Assembly: GCA_963576565.1 (NCBI GenBank)
Contig: OY755045.1
Location: 3,843,477-3,907,476 of the forward strand
Length of the DNA: 64,000 nt
Reading direction: 5' to 3'
From: Aspidapion aeneum
Lineage: Eukaryota > Arthropoda > Insecta > Coleoptera > Brentidae
Position 1 is the first letter of the stretch. Each line of letters opens with the position of its first letter. A program made the translations under genes and the position numbers. Of the stretch, positions 1 through 13,000 are shown piece by piece. The notes under the pieces were generated by a model. That model saw only the letters and a program-made list of their open reading frames with translations. It did no database searches and was not told the DNA's origin.

Positions 1-450
1 CCAATCCTCTATATTGTCTTTGTGTGGCTCGGAAAAATTAATATTTTTACATCGTCCTTTTAAGGATTTTTGCACCCAGATTTTATAAAACGACCAGCGC
101 GTTTACAGTCCCGCGGCTCTACCAACCTCAAACCTCAAATCATCAACAAATAGACTGTTTAAAATTCTGTGGGATTTTTGAGATTGCTCTATGGGGCCAT
201 GATGAGTCTGAAACTGTTGCTATTCCGAGCACTTTGCGCATGTAAAAGAAGGACGAATAGACTTTATCTATAAATAAATAAACTACAAACTACACCCAGT
301 AGCTGCTTGTTTGTAAAATGCTAAAATAAAATTGTTTAGGTAAGTTTTTTTATCTCCTTTTCCATGCAATATAAATTTCTGCCCCCCCAATTTATTTATA
401 ACGTCACCAGCCGCCACTGAGCCTGTCAACTACAAGTTAAATCGTCAAAC
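1..450. other. ELMO intron, left part, unannotated
   Basis: No ELMO C-terminal exon could be found here in any minus-strand frame, and no repeat boundary was recognised apart from the hAT target duplication at 443-450. Confidence 0.5.
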
Positions 451-618
451 CAGTGTTGCCAACTATTGGAAAGCGAAAATCCGTAGCTTGAACGCGAAAA
501 ATCTGTAGAAATCCGTAGGTTCAAAGAATACTAAAAACAAAAAAAAGGTGCTTTTTTATTACAATTAAAAAGTTTATATTGGATTGATTTTTTTCTTTTT
601 TTGACAATGACAGGAGTG

Positions 619-883
619 CAGTGGCGGATCCAGGATTTCCGGGGGGGCCAAAGTGCTAGCAAACATACAAATATTTTTTATTAGCAGTTTTTGATAGATC
701 TGAGGTGTGAAATTTAGTATCTAAAGAAGATTTATGGCGCAGCAGGCGAAATTTTTTAAAAATTAAGTAGAATTTGTGCCAAATTTTAAATAAGTGATGC
801 TCCTAAACTAAAAAATAAATTTTATGTCTGGGAGGAGGGGGGGCGGGCCCCTCTGGCCCCCCCCCCCTGGATCCGCCACTGCC
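619..883. mobile_element. Small G/C-run element nested in the hAT
   Basis: Starts CAGTGGCGGATCCAGG and ends CTGGATCCGCCACTGCC, with G- and C-runs just inside. Direct repeats GGAGTG at 613-618 and 884-889 look like its target duplication. Non-autonomous. Confidence 0.8.
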
Positions 884-2492
884 GGAGTGCACAACTTTTT
901 TGGTTCGGAATTGCAACGGTACGGTACCTACTGCTCCGTTCCAACGGATCCAAATAAACTTTTTTGCAGTGCTGCCAATTTTTTAAACGGATAAACCGTT
1001 ATAATTAGAAGAAATAAAAAGTACGTACTATTTTAACCTTTTTTATTTAGTTAAAGTACGTACAAACACTAATATTTTCTAGTGCAACATACATAACGTA
1101 AAACATAGTTTAACTTTCGTGGCGCGAAGCGTTGTTCCCAACAAACAATTAAAGTTGTAACGACGAAACCCCAACTAGAAAGAATTTCTTAAAAGTAACC
1201 GCAACGTACTCCCGCTACGTCTCAGTATACCATACAGCGACGTTATAATTCCCTAAGTGGGGAACCAATTTCTGGTTATAACTACTTGGCCAAGTGTTTA
1301 AAGTCACTGTAGTAACAACTACACTACTACGTCGTAGCCAGGTATCTACTACGTCGTATAGGCTGTTTTTTTTTTCGTAATGGCATAAAAGTTGCGATGT
1401 AGTTGCAAATAATATAATCGTTTCTTTTTGGTAGAATTGTTACACAATATGGTGGACACAACAGTAAACAGACTCGCTTAGTTTTTTTGTTTGGTTATGG
1501 TTATAATATGAACTATGTTATCCAAAAGTGTGAGAATTTACGAGCAGAGGATCAAAATTCGAGTGTGACGCAAAGTTTTTTGTATAACATGCATTATATA
1601 TATTGCAAAAAACCGGTGCGCCCGTAAAATTGAGCCGTTTTCTGGTAGCTGATGGAATTTTTGTGTTGTGATTTTGGAGGTTATGTTTTCATAATCGACA
1701 GTTAACTCCAACAAATGGTGCTTAAGAATAGCATTTTTGGTAAGCTTCAACTAATTTGTTTATAAAATAGTATAGCTCTTTAATATGAGCTCATAAAACG
1801 ACAACAAAAATATTAAATTTTCTTTCTTACATAAAAACATGGCGTCCCAAACTATATTCCCTGATAGTCGAAAAGGTTACTTGAAAGTAGTTGCGGCTTT
1901 AAAGTTGATCCAAAAAGTTATTTTGTCTACATTGTTACATCAGATGTTACTATGATGACACAAACTTTTGTGGTAAAAATTAAAGTTATAATGTAGTTGT
2001 CGGATACAGTTGTTTGGGACTCCAATGAAGCTTAACTTTCTAGTGGTAATTAAGTAGGATATAAAAGTCAGGGCGACTACGAAATAACGACTAAAAAGAA
2101 AGTAAAACTTTAGCAACGTCCTATTGTGGTAGAGAAGACTATCAGAATCGACTATCAAGAAACAATCCTATGAAGTAGTTTAGAGGGTCGTTTTTACGAA
2201 ACATCTACTATTTCCTGATACTAAATAGTAGTTAGAACTAAAAAGTAACAAATTTTGGTTGGGATCACCACATTTCTACTATAAGAAAGTAGCAAAGCCT
2301 TTAGAACATGTAGCCGCTACTATAAATGTTAGTTGGGTTTGACTCCCCATTAAACAACGCGCGAAGTAATACAATTCGTTCTAAATAATGTTGCAACGAC
2401 CGTCCGGTAGATGTCTAGAAAAATAAGGTCTCTGATCCAAGCAAAACCTTTTTAAAAATGATTAAAATGTAGAAAAAAAAGTAAAGATAATA

Positions 2493-2733
2493 GGGACCTA
2501 TTGCAATAGTGCCAGGCACTATATTAACAGTTTCGCATTACAAACTGACAGTTGATCTTTCAAAATTGACATACCAAAGTCGAATTTATAAATCCCGTCG
2601 TTTATTTTCCACGTCACTATTAAATCCGGCTCGTATAATACACAAAGGCCTAATTTTCAGCTGTTCTTATAATGAGAAACTGTCAATACAGTGCCCGGCA
2701 CAATTTGTGCCTGGCACTATTGCAATAGGTCCC
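2493..2733. mobile_element. TA-flanked MITE with 28-bp inverted repeats
   Basis: Ends are GGGACCTATTGCAATAGTGC and its reverse complement, directly flanked by TA on both sides (2491-2492, 2734-2735). This is Tc1/mariner-type behaviour. It is nested in the 451-2883 hAT. The 76-residue frame across it is fortuitous. Confidence 0.85.
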
Positions 2734-2895
2734 TACTGAGGACTGATAAGGAGGAATGAGGCGCGGCTGCCGTTGTGTTTCAATGTTTATCGTTTTTTAG
2801 TAAAATTGCCATGGATCAAAAATCGGAGATCGAAATCCAAAATCCGTAGATCTACAGATAAATCCGTAGGGTTGGCAACACTGCGTCAAACTTAC

Positions 2896-3146
2896 TTCCA
2901 ACGACAAACTAAAAGCCAACTGATACTGCGACGCCTTCCTGCCGCGCATGTGCGGACATTCCTTGCCGACGAGCAGAGCTTTGATGTCGCACACTTGCAG
3001 TTTGCAGGGCAATTCCTCGGCTAGAGGCGCCGATTTTTCGTCGCAGTCGCCGTAATGGAGAATTTTGTAGTTTGGAGAGAGACGCATGAACCAAAATTTG
3101 TCTTTGATTCTCTGTCCTCGGGTTGAGTATTTCGTGAATCTAGTGC
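2896..3146 (-). CDS. Ced-12: ELMO exon 11 (PH domain, last exon in window)
   Basis: 84 codons, residues 543-626: [48 protein letters not shown]. This is the first two thirds of the ELMO PH domain. The donor is GTAAGTTTGACG, and a hAT target duplication begins at intron position +5 (see the 451-2883 entry). Confidence 0.96.
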
Positions 3147-6100
3147 CTGGAATATCAATGGAAAGAAATCAAAGATATTAAACAAAAGAATCTAGGCAGT
3201 AGGAGTGAAAAAAAGTATTTTTGGTTAAAAACCTTTTGATACAGTCAAATATTTAATAAGTTCGACATAACTTTAAAAGTAGCCACCTTGAAATAAAAAT
3301 TTTGAACATTTTTAACTCAGTAAATAATACTCAAGGTGAGTAAAAAAATATTTTTGATTAGTATTAACTTAATTTTTCGAGTTGAATTCATTTAAATTGG
3401 GGCGAGGGGGCATTCCCCTCTCGCCCCCCTCAGAAGTGATCTTTTACAGTATTTTTCTAATTATTTGCAAACTTTTAACTTGTCCAAAAACAACTAAGTT
3501 ATTGAGACTATCCAAAAGTCCTCTCTGACGATATTAAAAAAATACTCTGCCAATATATGGGCCCCTAAGCTCACACTAGGTACTATAGTTATTTTGTACG
3601 TGTGAGCTAATATAACTAAAAACTGAAATACATTTTATTCAACTCCAGACTAAATTACCTTTTGTTTGATACCACACAAGCCATGTTTTGACTTAAACTC
3701 AAATTTTTGAAATCTACCCCCACCCTTAAAGAAAACAAAAACTAAAATGTATTTTGTTAAACTCCGGACTTAATTACCTTTCGTTTGATATCACACACGC
3801 CATATTTTCACTTAAACTCTAATTTTTAAAATATACCCCCACCCTTTTTTTTAAATAAATTAAAATGTATTTTGTTTAACTGCAGACTCAATTACCTTTC
3901 GTTTGATATCACACACGCCATATTTTCACATAAACTCTAATTTTTGAAATCTACCCCCACCCTTTTATTTGGTTTGTGTTCGGTGGATTTTGTTTATTTT
4001 TAAATGGGACCATCTCGACCCAAGACCCAGCCTAGGTACCAAATTTCATTTAAATCGGCCAAGAGGTTTTTGAGTTATGCGCGTTGGTCGTTACAGACTG
4101 ACAGACAGACAGACGGCGCAACAAAAAAGTTTCAAAATCATCTGAAACGCAAAGATATATCAAAATTTTTGAAATCGGAGCAACTTTTTTTTTCTCTATT
4201 TACTACTATAGTATAGTATATGTGTGAGCTAAAAATAGCTATTTTCACACTTCTTATTTATTTAAACGCCCATAAAAGGTGCGCCACTGATGTAAGGGGG
4301 GCGTGTTATACATCATTAGAGAGTACTTTTCATCAACCTCAATAATTGTTACTCAGTTGTTTTTTGCCAAGTTAAAAATTTGCAAATAATTGAGAAAATA
4401 CTGTAAGAGAGCACTTTTGAGGGGTGTGAGAGGGGGGATGCCCCCCACCACCACTTTAAAGAAGGGCAACTAGAAGAAGTCAGTTTTAAGTTATTACTAA
4501 CAAAAAAATAATTTTTTCTTACTTTCATGTTCATGTCAAAATGAATGTTTAAGATTTTTGTTTGGTTTAAGGATTTCTACAAACATATTTAATTTTTATT
4601 TCAAGGCGGCTACTTAAAAAATACTCTGCCAATATATGGGCCCCTAAGCTCACACTAGCTACTATAGTTCTAGTGTACATGTGAGCTAATATAACTGAAA
4701 ACTGAAATCTATTTTATTCAACTCCAGACTAAATTACCTTTTGTTTGATACCACACAAGCCATGTTTTGACTTAAACTCAAATTTTTGAAATCTACCCCC
4801 ACCCTTAAAAAAAACAAAAACTAAAATGTATTTTGTTAAACTCCGGACTCAACTACCTTTCGTTTGATATCACACACGCCATATTTTCACATAAACTCTA
4901 ATTTTTGAAATCTACCCCCACCCTTTTATTTGGTTTGTGTTCGGTGGATTTTGTTCATTTTTAAATGGGACCATCTCGACCCAAGACCCAGCCTAGGTAC
5001 CAAATTTCATTAAAATCGGCCAAGCGGTTTTTGAGTTATGCGCGTTGGTCGTTACAGACAGACATACAGACAGACAGACAGACAGACGGCGCAACAAAAA
5101 AGTTTCAAAATCATCTGAAACGCAAAGATATATAAAAAAATTTGAAATCGGAGCAACTTTTTTTTCTCGAAAAAATTAGGATCACCATAGCTCACACTAT
5201 TATAGTATAGTATATGTGTGAGCTAAAATATGTATAGCTTATTTGTATTTGTTGTGTTTAACTGTATACAATGGGCTTTTAACCAAAAATATTAAATTAA
5301 AAAATAATAAAAAATACCACAAAAGAAGGTAAATTATTGACAAGGAAATTGTATCCGCTTGAAAAATGATGTCCAGAAGAGTTTTGAAAAAGTTGACTGT
5401 TTAAGGGGGGAACCAGCCCCCTGCCAGGGTTGGGGGGGTGGTTCCCTTTCGTAAAATGTTCGGGCGAGTCTTATGTCCTACCCATATACCAAGTGTGTTG
5501 CTTCTATTATTAAACGCAGCATATTGCTTGAACTGTAACCAAAATCTCTAAATATTAGTTTTTAAGAAATATCTTGCTATTTATTATAATAAAATGACTG
5601 TGCTGCGTCTTTTTTTACCAAGTTTCTCATTAACTATCTTATTTCCGCCATATTTTAACACATTTGATAGATTTTGGGCAAGTAATATACCAAAAACTAT
5701 CGCGTTACAGAAAGGACAAAAAAATAACCATGCTAAAAAAATGCTGTATCTATATGTATCTGTATGACTTACCTTCAACTAGAAATCCCAATCTTTGTTC
5801 CTTTATCAGTCCTAGAGTTTCTGGGGTGATCATTTCTCTTAGTTCTACTACTGGCCGAGCGTGAGATTCCCATTCCTCCCTAGAAAAAATTGATCATTAA
5901 CACCAGTATTTACCTCAGAGTAATAACATATAAAGAGAAGTAGTAGCCCCGGTTTCGGCGGTCATTCATACATTTGTTGGTAAACAATGTAGCTTTTCCG
6001 CTGTTGCCGCCTCCTCTGCCTCTGTAAAATTTGATAAATAATAAGTAAGGTTCAACTTCTTACCTTACCAAAATATATAGTGCTTTGAGTTAGTTAGGCT

Positions 6101-6978
6101 ATTCAAACCGTGCGATAATTTGTCATGCGCTTACTAGCCCGCGTCGCGTCGTTTTATGCTGTGTATTTCTTATTACAATCTGATAACATAATTTATGAAC
6201 GGCCCCTTGTCGCACAATTTTTTCAGGACGTGGCAACAGGTGTATGACATCATATTACGGATTTCGTGTTAGCAGGGCCGGGTTTCGTTTTGAGCTACTT
6301 GGACTATATCCCCAGGTAAAAAGGAATCCTTTTTCCTATTGTAGAGGAGTGAATGAGTGGCAATTTCGACGTTTTTTGAAATTTCGTAACTACTTTATAA
6401 AAGTCCATGAAACTTCGAGGGTTGTTAACTCTATGAAGGTCTACGACTGTGCAAAGTATGAGATTCGTAGCGCTTTCCGAAGTAGAGTTTTGGATAGGTC
6501 AAATATGGGGTGAAATGTTTCAAGAAAAGATGGTACGGCAGCGCGAACTTGGCGAGGCACTGCCGTGCCCTCAGATAAAGACAATGGAAGTCCAAAGTTT
6601 TATTTCTACTCAATCATTGTCTACGAGTTTCAAACAAAAGATTATTTTTTCACTTTTATAATAACAACAAGTTTAATTAGGTGGGTCCTCAAGTCGTGAA
6701 CGGTTAGCCCAGATATTCCTAAGCTCTAAGGTCGACACTGACAGTAACATGTGTTTGTATTAAATATAGTGTTGTCTTGGCCGGTGGACTCGGCATATTG
6801 AATTTTTGGTGTTTTTTTCTGTGTGCTGAGTTTTATTTTTGTAAAAAAGAACTTAGTTGGACGTAAAATTCAGCCCAGTGTGGTTTTTATTTTTTCGAGA
6901 AAAAAAAAGTTGCTCCGATTTCAAAAATTTTTATATATCTTTGCGTTTCAGATGATTTTGAAACTTTTTTGTTGCGCC

Positions 6979-7020
<42 letters not shown>

Positions 7021-10000
7021 GTGTCTGTATGTCTGTCTGTAACGACCAACGCGCATAACTCAAAAACCGCTTGGCCGATTGTAATGAAATTTGGTACCTA
7101 GGCTGGGTCTTGGGTCGAGATGGTCCCATTTAAAAATGAACAAAATCCACCGAACACAAACCAAATAAAAGGGTGGGGGTAGATTTCAAAAATTAGAGTT
7201 TATGTGAAAATATGGCGTGTGTGATATTAAACGAAAGGTAATTGAGTCTGCAGTTAAACAAAATACATTTTAATTTATTTAAAAAAAAAGGTGGGGGTAT
7301 ATTTTAAAAATTAGAGTTTAAGTGAAAATATGGCGTGTGTGATATCAAACGAAAGGTAATTGAGTCCGGACTTTAACAAAATACATTTTAGCTTTTGTTT
7401 TTTTTGTAAGGGTGGGGGTAGATTTCAAAAATTTGTGTTTAAGTCAAAACATGGCTTGTGTGGTATCAAACCAAAGGTAATTTAGTCTGGAGTTGAATAA
7501 AATATATTTCAGTTTTTAGTTATATTAGCTCACACGTACACTATAACTATAGTACCTAGTGTGAGCTTAGGGGCCCATATATTGGCAGAGTATTTTATAT
7601 ACTCATGGTTGTGTTTATGGCTGCTAAAGTGGTTACGACTTCTAGTTGGATAGTTGTGATAAGAACTATTTAATGTAAAAATATTTTGGTGTTGAAAAAT
7701 GAAAATGAGTAGTTTATATATGTAAATACATGTTATTGTCATAATTTTATTATCCTTAAATGCAGAGCGACAAGTACCGTTGTATTATTAGAGAGTTTGA
7801 CTACTTTTATCTCAATTCTTTTTACGAAATACCATTTTCGCGTACTTCTTCTTTTTACGTGAAATGTTTTTGTTATGATCTTTTTTTTCCGAAAAAGTAA
7901 AATATCGTCGCGATCTTGCAAATAAATTTAATAAAATTTTGTAGTTTTTTTTAAGCGAATCAATCCAAAAAGTACAGAAGCTTTAAATAAGCGAGAAGAG
8001 AAACAAATTCTTACCGAGTATTTCTTTCCAGCTGCCATAACTGAGTGATCTCGGAGTAAGTCAAAGTGTTCAGCTTCGTTCTGAACTGATCGAGTGTCGA
8101 AGGCATATCGTCCAGGGCTCTGGTGATTTGTTCCCTGACCACAGAACAAACTTTGGCAAAATCTTCAGCTGTAGCGCGCATTTCTTTCCAAGTCTTGTTG
8201 AGTAAAATTATGCAGATGCAGTAACATTCTTCGAACGGGTCGTTGTGAGTGAAGAAGATTGGTTGGTATTGTTGAGACTGCTCTGAAGGGGCCTCGCCTA
8301 GAAAATTGAAATTATATATTTGTATGTCACGTGGCACGGTCCCTAGAATAGACCGGTATACGGATGTAATATATACAGGGTGTCCCAGATAAAAGCAACT
8401 ACATGAGGATTTCGGAAACGGTAAGAGATATGAGTTTGTTTAAATGAGAAAAAAGTTGCGCTATTCTAAGCCCAATCAGGTGCTGTATCAATATTAAAGA
8501 TATATACAGGGGTTACTAAAATATCGAGCCAAAACTAAAAACCGTGTTTTTTGAAAAATTGAGATATGGCCGCCATCTTGCAAACAAATAGATAGTTACG
8601 TAGATGTGAGAACAAACACAACTACGGTATTTGTTTCACAACCAACTAAGCCCAGCAAACATCGACCTGCTGGTAATTTACCAATATTGTACTTTAACTG
8701 CTGGCATCGGCAACGATGTGCATTATTTTTATTGTTTTTGTATTGTTTAATTTGCATATTATTTAAAAGTGCAAAAAATGCATCATTTTAGTACTTTATT
8801 TTTAATACAACGAAAAGTTATACTTTATTTTTGAAGAATGTCAAGTGCAGCCAGCGTTAATGGCAAAAAAACATTTTAAAAGTATATTTAAACAGTTGCT
8901 TTTCAAGCACTTTATTTTAGTACAAAACAATTAAATATTTTACTGTGAAAATAAAATATTCACAAAAAAACATTTTAATAACATTTTGAAGAAGGTACTC
9001 TTAAAGTACATTTAATTTATTATTAAAAGTTTTACTGCAAAATTAATATAACAGTAAAAAAACATTTTAAAAGTATTTTTAAACAGATGCTTTTAAAGCA
9101 CTTTATTTTAGTACAAAAATATTAAATATTTTACTGTGAAAATAAAATATTTACAAAAAAACTGACAAGTTGATGTTTGCCGTCCTTGCCACTAGATGGC
9201 AAACACTAGTCAACATTTTACAGGTACACTAAGGAATGTCAAACTTAAGAATGTGAATGATTTTATTTATTTTTAAATTGATGTGGAATATATCCATCCA
9301 TCCATAATCCTTGGAAATATCCGCATCTGATATTAGGGATGGCCGGAGCAGTAAATTTGCCGGAACAGGTCTGACCTGTTCCGATTTTTATTATTATGAC
9401 CTGTTCCGAAACATCTGCTCCTGCTCCAAACTGTTCCGGACTTTTCAAGGCAAATAAATTGCAACTGTTCCGCATTTTATGAAAGGAACAATTTGTTTCT
9501 TCACTGCAGGAACAGATGTGCTGCATGAAATCTAACTATGCGTGTGCTCGGTTATTGGTCTTACAAGGTATATAAATGAGGTACAGGGTGTTAACCGTTA
9601 TATCTGGTTGTCGCTTATAACAATTTAATTTTTTTAAATAGAAAAAGAAATGCAATTTTTACAGAACGCTTCACTTTTTGCTGTTTTCCTTATTTCACGT
9701 AAATTTTATTGGATTAAAGGTTTTTTATATTCAATTTCAAATATTTTTATTGTTTCCTACTTCCTTGCTTTGAACGAAAGAAAACCCGGCTAGAAACGCC
9801 ACTGTTAAAGATAATCTGCCGTACGTCACACCGCACCCCGCCAACCCTAGCACCATACGTGTTGTCTATCTATCAGCAATTTCTACGAGTTGCCCCAGTG
9901 CGCACTAAGTGTATCTCTGTCGTTTTTCAAAACAATAATTTAGAAAAGGACGAAGATACACTCAGTGTGTGTCTCATAAAGGTTACGTAGCGAGCCTGAG

Positions 10001-13000
10001 AAAGATGCAGCTAGCTGAAGTGAAGACTCGGAACAGGCGTAAAAGCAGGGAACAAGTTGTTTCTATTATGTTCTGGCTCTCTCGAAGTTTCCTTGTCTCT
10101 TCTGCTCCGGCGGAACAACTTGTTCCGGAAATTCATACCTGTTCCGACTTGCTCCGGGCACAGACCTGTTCCGAAAAGAACAGGTACTGCTCCGGAGTGC
10201 CATCCCTATCTGATATGAAAAGGAAAATATTAAAGATCCTTATATAATGATCAAATATTTTCCTTCCATAAATATGAGAGGTGAGTGACGTAATGTCCTT
10301 ACAATATTTCCAATAAAAGTAGTTTCTTTATACTACTAAAAAAATTAATAAAATACAATGCTTTAAAAGTACAGGTTTTTAAAAAAATGTATAAAAATTC
10401 AGTTTTTTTGTATTTACTAAAAATACGAAGAAAATAAATTGCTTTAAAAGTACATGCTTTTGTGTACAAAGAAGTTTAAAAAAATGCATTACTTTAAAAG
10501 AACAGTGTTTTTTGTACTAAAATATATACTTGCTGGCCTGATGCAGGCCGTTGTTCCAAATCAATACGAATTAAACACTTTCTACTTAGTACTTTGCCGT
10601 TATGGGCAGCAGTGAAAGCCAGTACTTAAAAAGTACTTTTCTGTAATCCATGTTTGCTGGGAGTAAAAAACTATTTTTTTAATAAATTCACATTTTTCCT
10701 CATTCAAAGATAGGCTTATTATACACGGTTGAAAAACTCCTTTTATGCTCTATTTATTGAAGTATAAATCCAATATGGCGCTCATAAGAAATAACAAAGT
10801 TGGCTATGGTTTCAAAAAAACTACAAGGCCTAGAAAAAATTGTTAACGTCATTCAATTGGCCGTAGTTGCTTATACAAAACTACCAAATTTCATTAACTT
10901 TGTTTGCAAGATGGCGGCAATATTTAAAAAAACACAATTTTTAGGTTTTGCTCGATATTTTAAAAACCCTTGTAGATATTTTTTATTTTGATACGGCATC
11001 TGATTGGGCTTATAATAGCGCAACTTTTTTCTCATTTAAACAAACTCGTATCTCTTACCGTTTCCGAAATCCCCATGTAGTTGCTTTTATTTGGGACACC
11101 CTGTATATAGTTTAGAAAATATGAATTTTCAAAGTTTTGCCATTTGAAGCTCATAGGATCTGATACCCGAAAATTTGTTAAATAACGTTTTTCACAATAT
11201 CAACCCACAATGTGGTTTTTTCGCAGTTACTGTAACTCCGAGCTGAGAAAAAAGTTATGGTTAAATAGTCCTAAGTACAAAGCGCTCTCTAACGCCCACA
11301 GTAAAAAATTGTCCATATTCGGGTTTCGCATCCCAAAAAAACTCAGAGGTACCAATTTTGAAAATAATGCGTTTAAAACTGTTCATATTTAAAAAAAATC
11401 TACTTTTATTTTTTAACACCCTGTATCTCAGAAAAGGAGCAATTTTGGTTTTTTTTTTATTTGTCAAACACACTGTGTTTATTGTATTACAATCTAGTCA
11501 ATAAGACTAATTAGCAATTTTGTTTTAACTTAATTTACTAGAAAAGTCAGATTTAAACTTAGGGTTCACTCAACAGTTCTCCCCGCTTTGTTTAGTCTGT
11601 AACTCACAATTGTGTTGTGTTTATAGCATTATTTTGTTTTATGTGTAATTCACTTAGTTTACTAGCTCAAACGGCTTCACTCTTTTTACTCTTCGAACTA
11701 GCATAGTATTGTCTAGAAGCTGAATTGCTTCCACATTCACATGCCGATGGAGTCTTTCTTCATGGCTTTTTGCGTACTTTTTTTATAGTCTCTGCTACAC
11801 TTTCGATTTTTACATTTCGAACGTACCAAGGTGCATTCACAATGTTTCTTAATACTTTATTTTGAAATCTCTGTACAACTAGAATGTTACTTTCTTTAGC
11901 ACAACCCCATAGTTGAATACCATATGTCCATACTGGTTTCAGTATTTGTCTATAAAGCAGTAACTTATTATGAATTGTTAAATTGGACTTCCTTCCAATT
12001 AGCCAGTTCATTTTTCTATACCTTATCTCAAGTTCTTCTTTTTTTTTTCTTAACATGTGCTTTCCAGCGCAATTTGGCATCAAGTGTCATACCTAGATAT
12101 TTTGCCTGATTCGAATATGGTACTGGAATGTTGTTAATTGTTATTTGTATGTGATTTATATTTTTGTTTGTAAAATCAACATGAATTGATTTGGTTTCAT
12201 TTAATTTTATTCGCCACTTTGTGGTCCAACTGTGAACTTGGGTGACTGCATCCTGAAGTTTTTCTATGCATTTTTCAATAGATTTTTCTACCGTCAATAA
12301 ACCAGTATCATCGGCAAATGTTGCTAAGTGACAATTTTCTGGCTTTGGGATATCACAAGTGAATAATAAGTATAGATAAGGGCCTAGTACGCTACCCTGG
12401 GGCACGCCTGCTTGAATTTCTCTTAAATTTGAGTATGAGTCTTCCTGTTTTACTCTAAAATGTCTATCAGATATGTATGATTCCAAAATATCCGAATATT
12501 GTTTTGGCAGAAACCGTTTTAGTTTAAAATTAAGGCCTTCATGCCACACTTTGTCAAATGCTTGTGCTACATCTAGAAAATTTTGGTTTTTTCGGCGGTA
12601 GAATATGAGGTTAAAATATTGACATCTAATTTCGATGCTCCCTGTATAATATAATACTTACCGATTTTCAAAATCTCGCACAAGATCTTCACCAACTCAA
12701 CACTGGCTTTTCCAAAAGGGCATTCGTGCTCGTCAGCCCTACAGCTATTTTCCAGCACTAATTTCGTGTATTTTTCCGAGTGGTTTCGTGCGAAATAAAT
12801 CATACAATCGAGTGCCAGTAAACCTAAAAAGAAATAAGTTGTTTGTAGATGAAAAAATAAGGAAAAACAATGGCGCCTGCAGGCACATACAGCCATCTAT
12901 CTATCTAGCTCCTGCATGTCTCTTCAAATCGTCCGCTCATCTCATTTGGGGTCTTCCTCTAGTTCTTTTATTTTCCCAAAGTCTCCAGGTTAAAATACAC

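Larger units (their letters stand above)
451..2883. mobile_element. hAT-like element with 8-bp target duplication
   Basis: Terminal inverted repeats begin CAGTGTTGCCAAC and are followed by related ATCCGTAG-rich subterminal sequence on both sides. The 8-bp direct repeats CGTCAAAC flank it at 443-450 and 2884-2891. The CAG terminus and 8-bp duplication fit the hAT superfamily. Two smaller elements sit inside (619-883, 2493-2733). No intact transposase was recognised; a minus-strand frame at 1538-1750 (70 residues) has no recognised domain. Confidence 0.85.
8375..11105. mobile_element. Foldback element with ~215-bp terminal inverted repeats
   Basis: The left arm (about 8375-8590) begins TACAGGGTGTCCCAGATAA and is mirrored by the right arm (about 10890-11105), ending GGGACACCCTGTATA. 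Shared blocks include GGTAAGAGATA and CAAGATGGCGGC. Interior is taken up by another element (8651-10661). An internally deleted relative is at 44814-44899. Confidence 0.8.

Noticed and set aside
1..2890. C-terminal ELMO exon
   Set aside because: No minus-strand frame shows the rest of the PH domain or the proline-rich tail; most of the region is a hAT element.
6887..7129. Frames with CLSVCLSV or DRQTDRQT runs here and at 57054-57253 and 62963-63311
   Set aside because: Translations of the (GTCT)n microsatellite of family A, not proteins.
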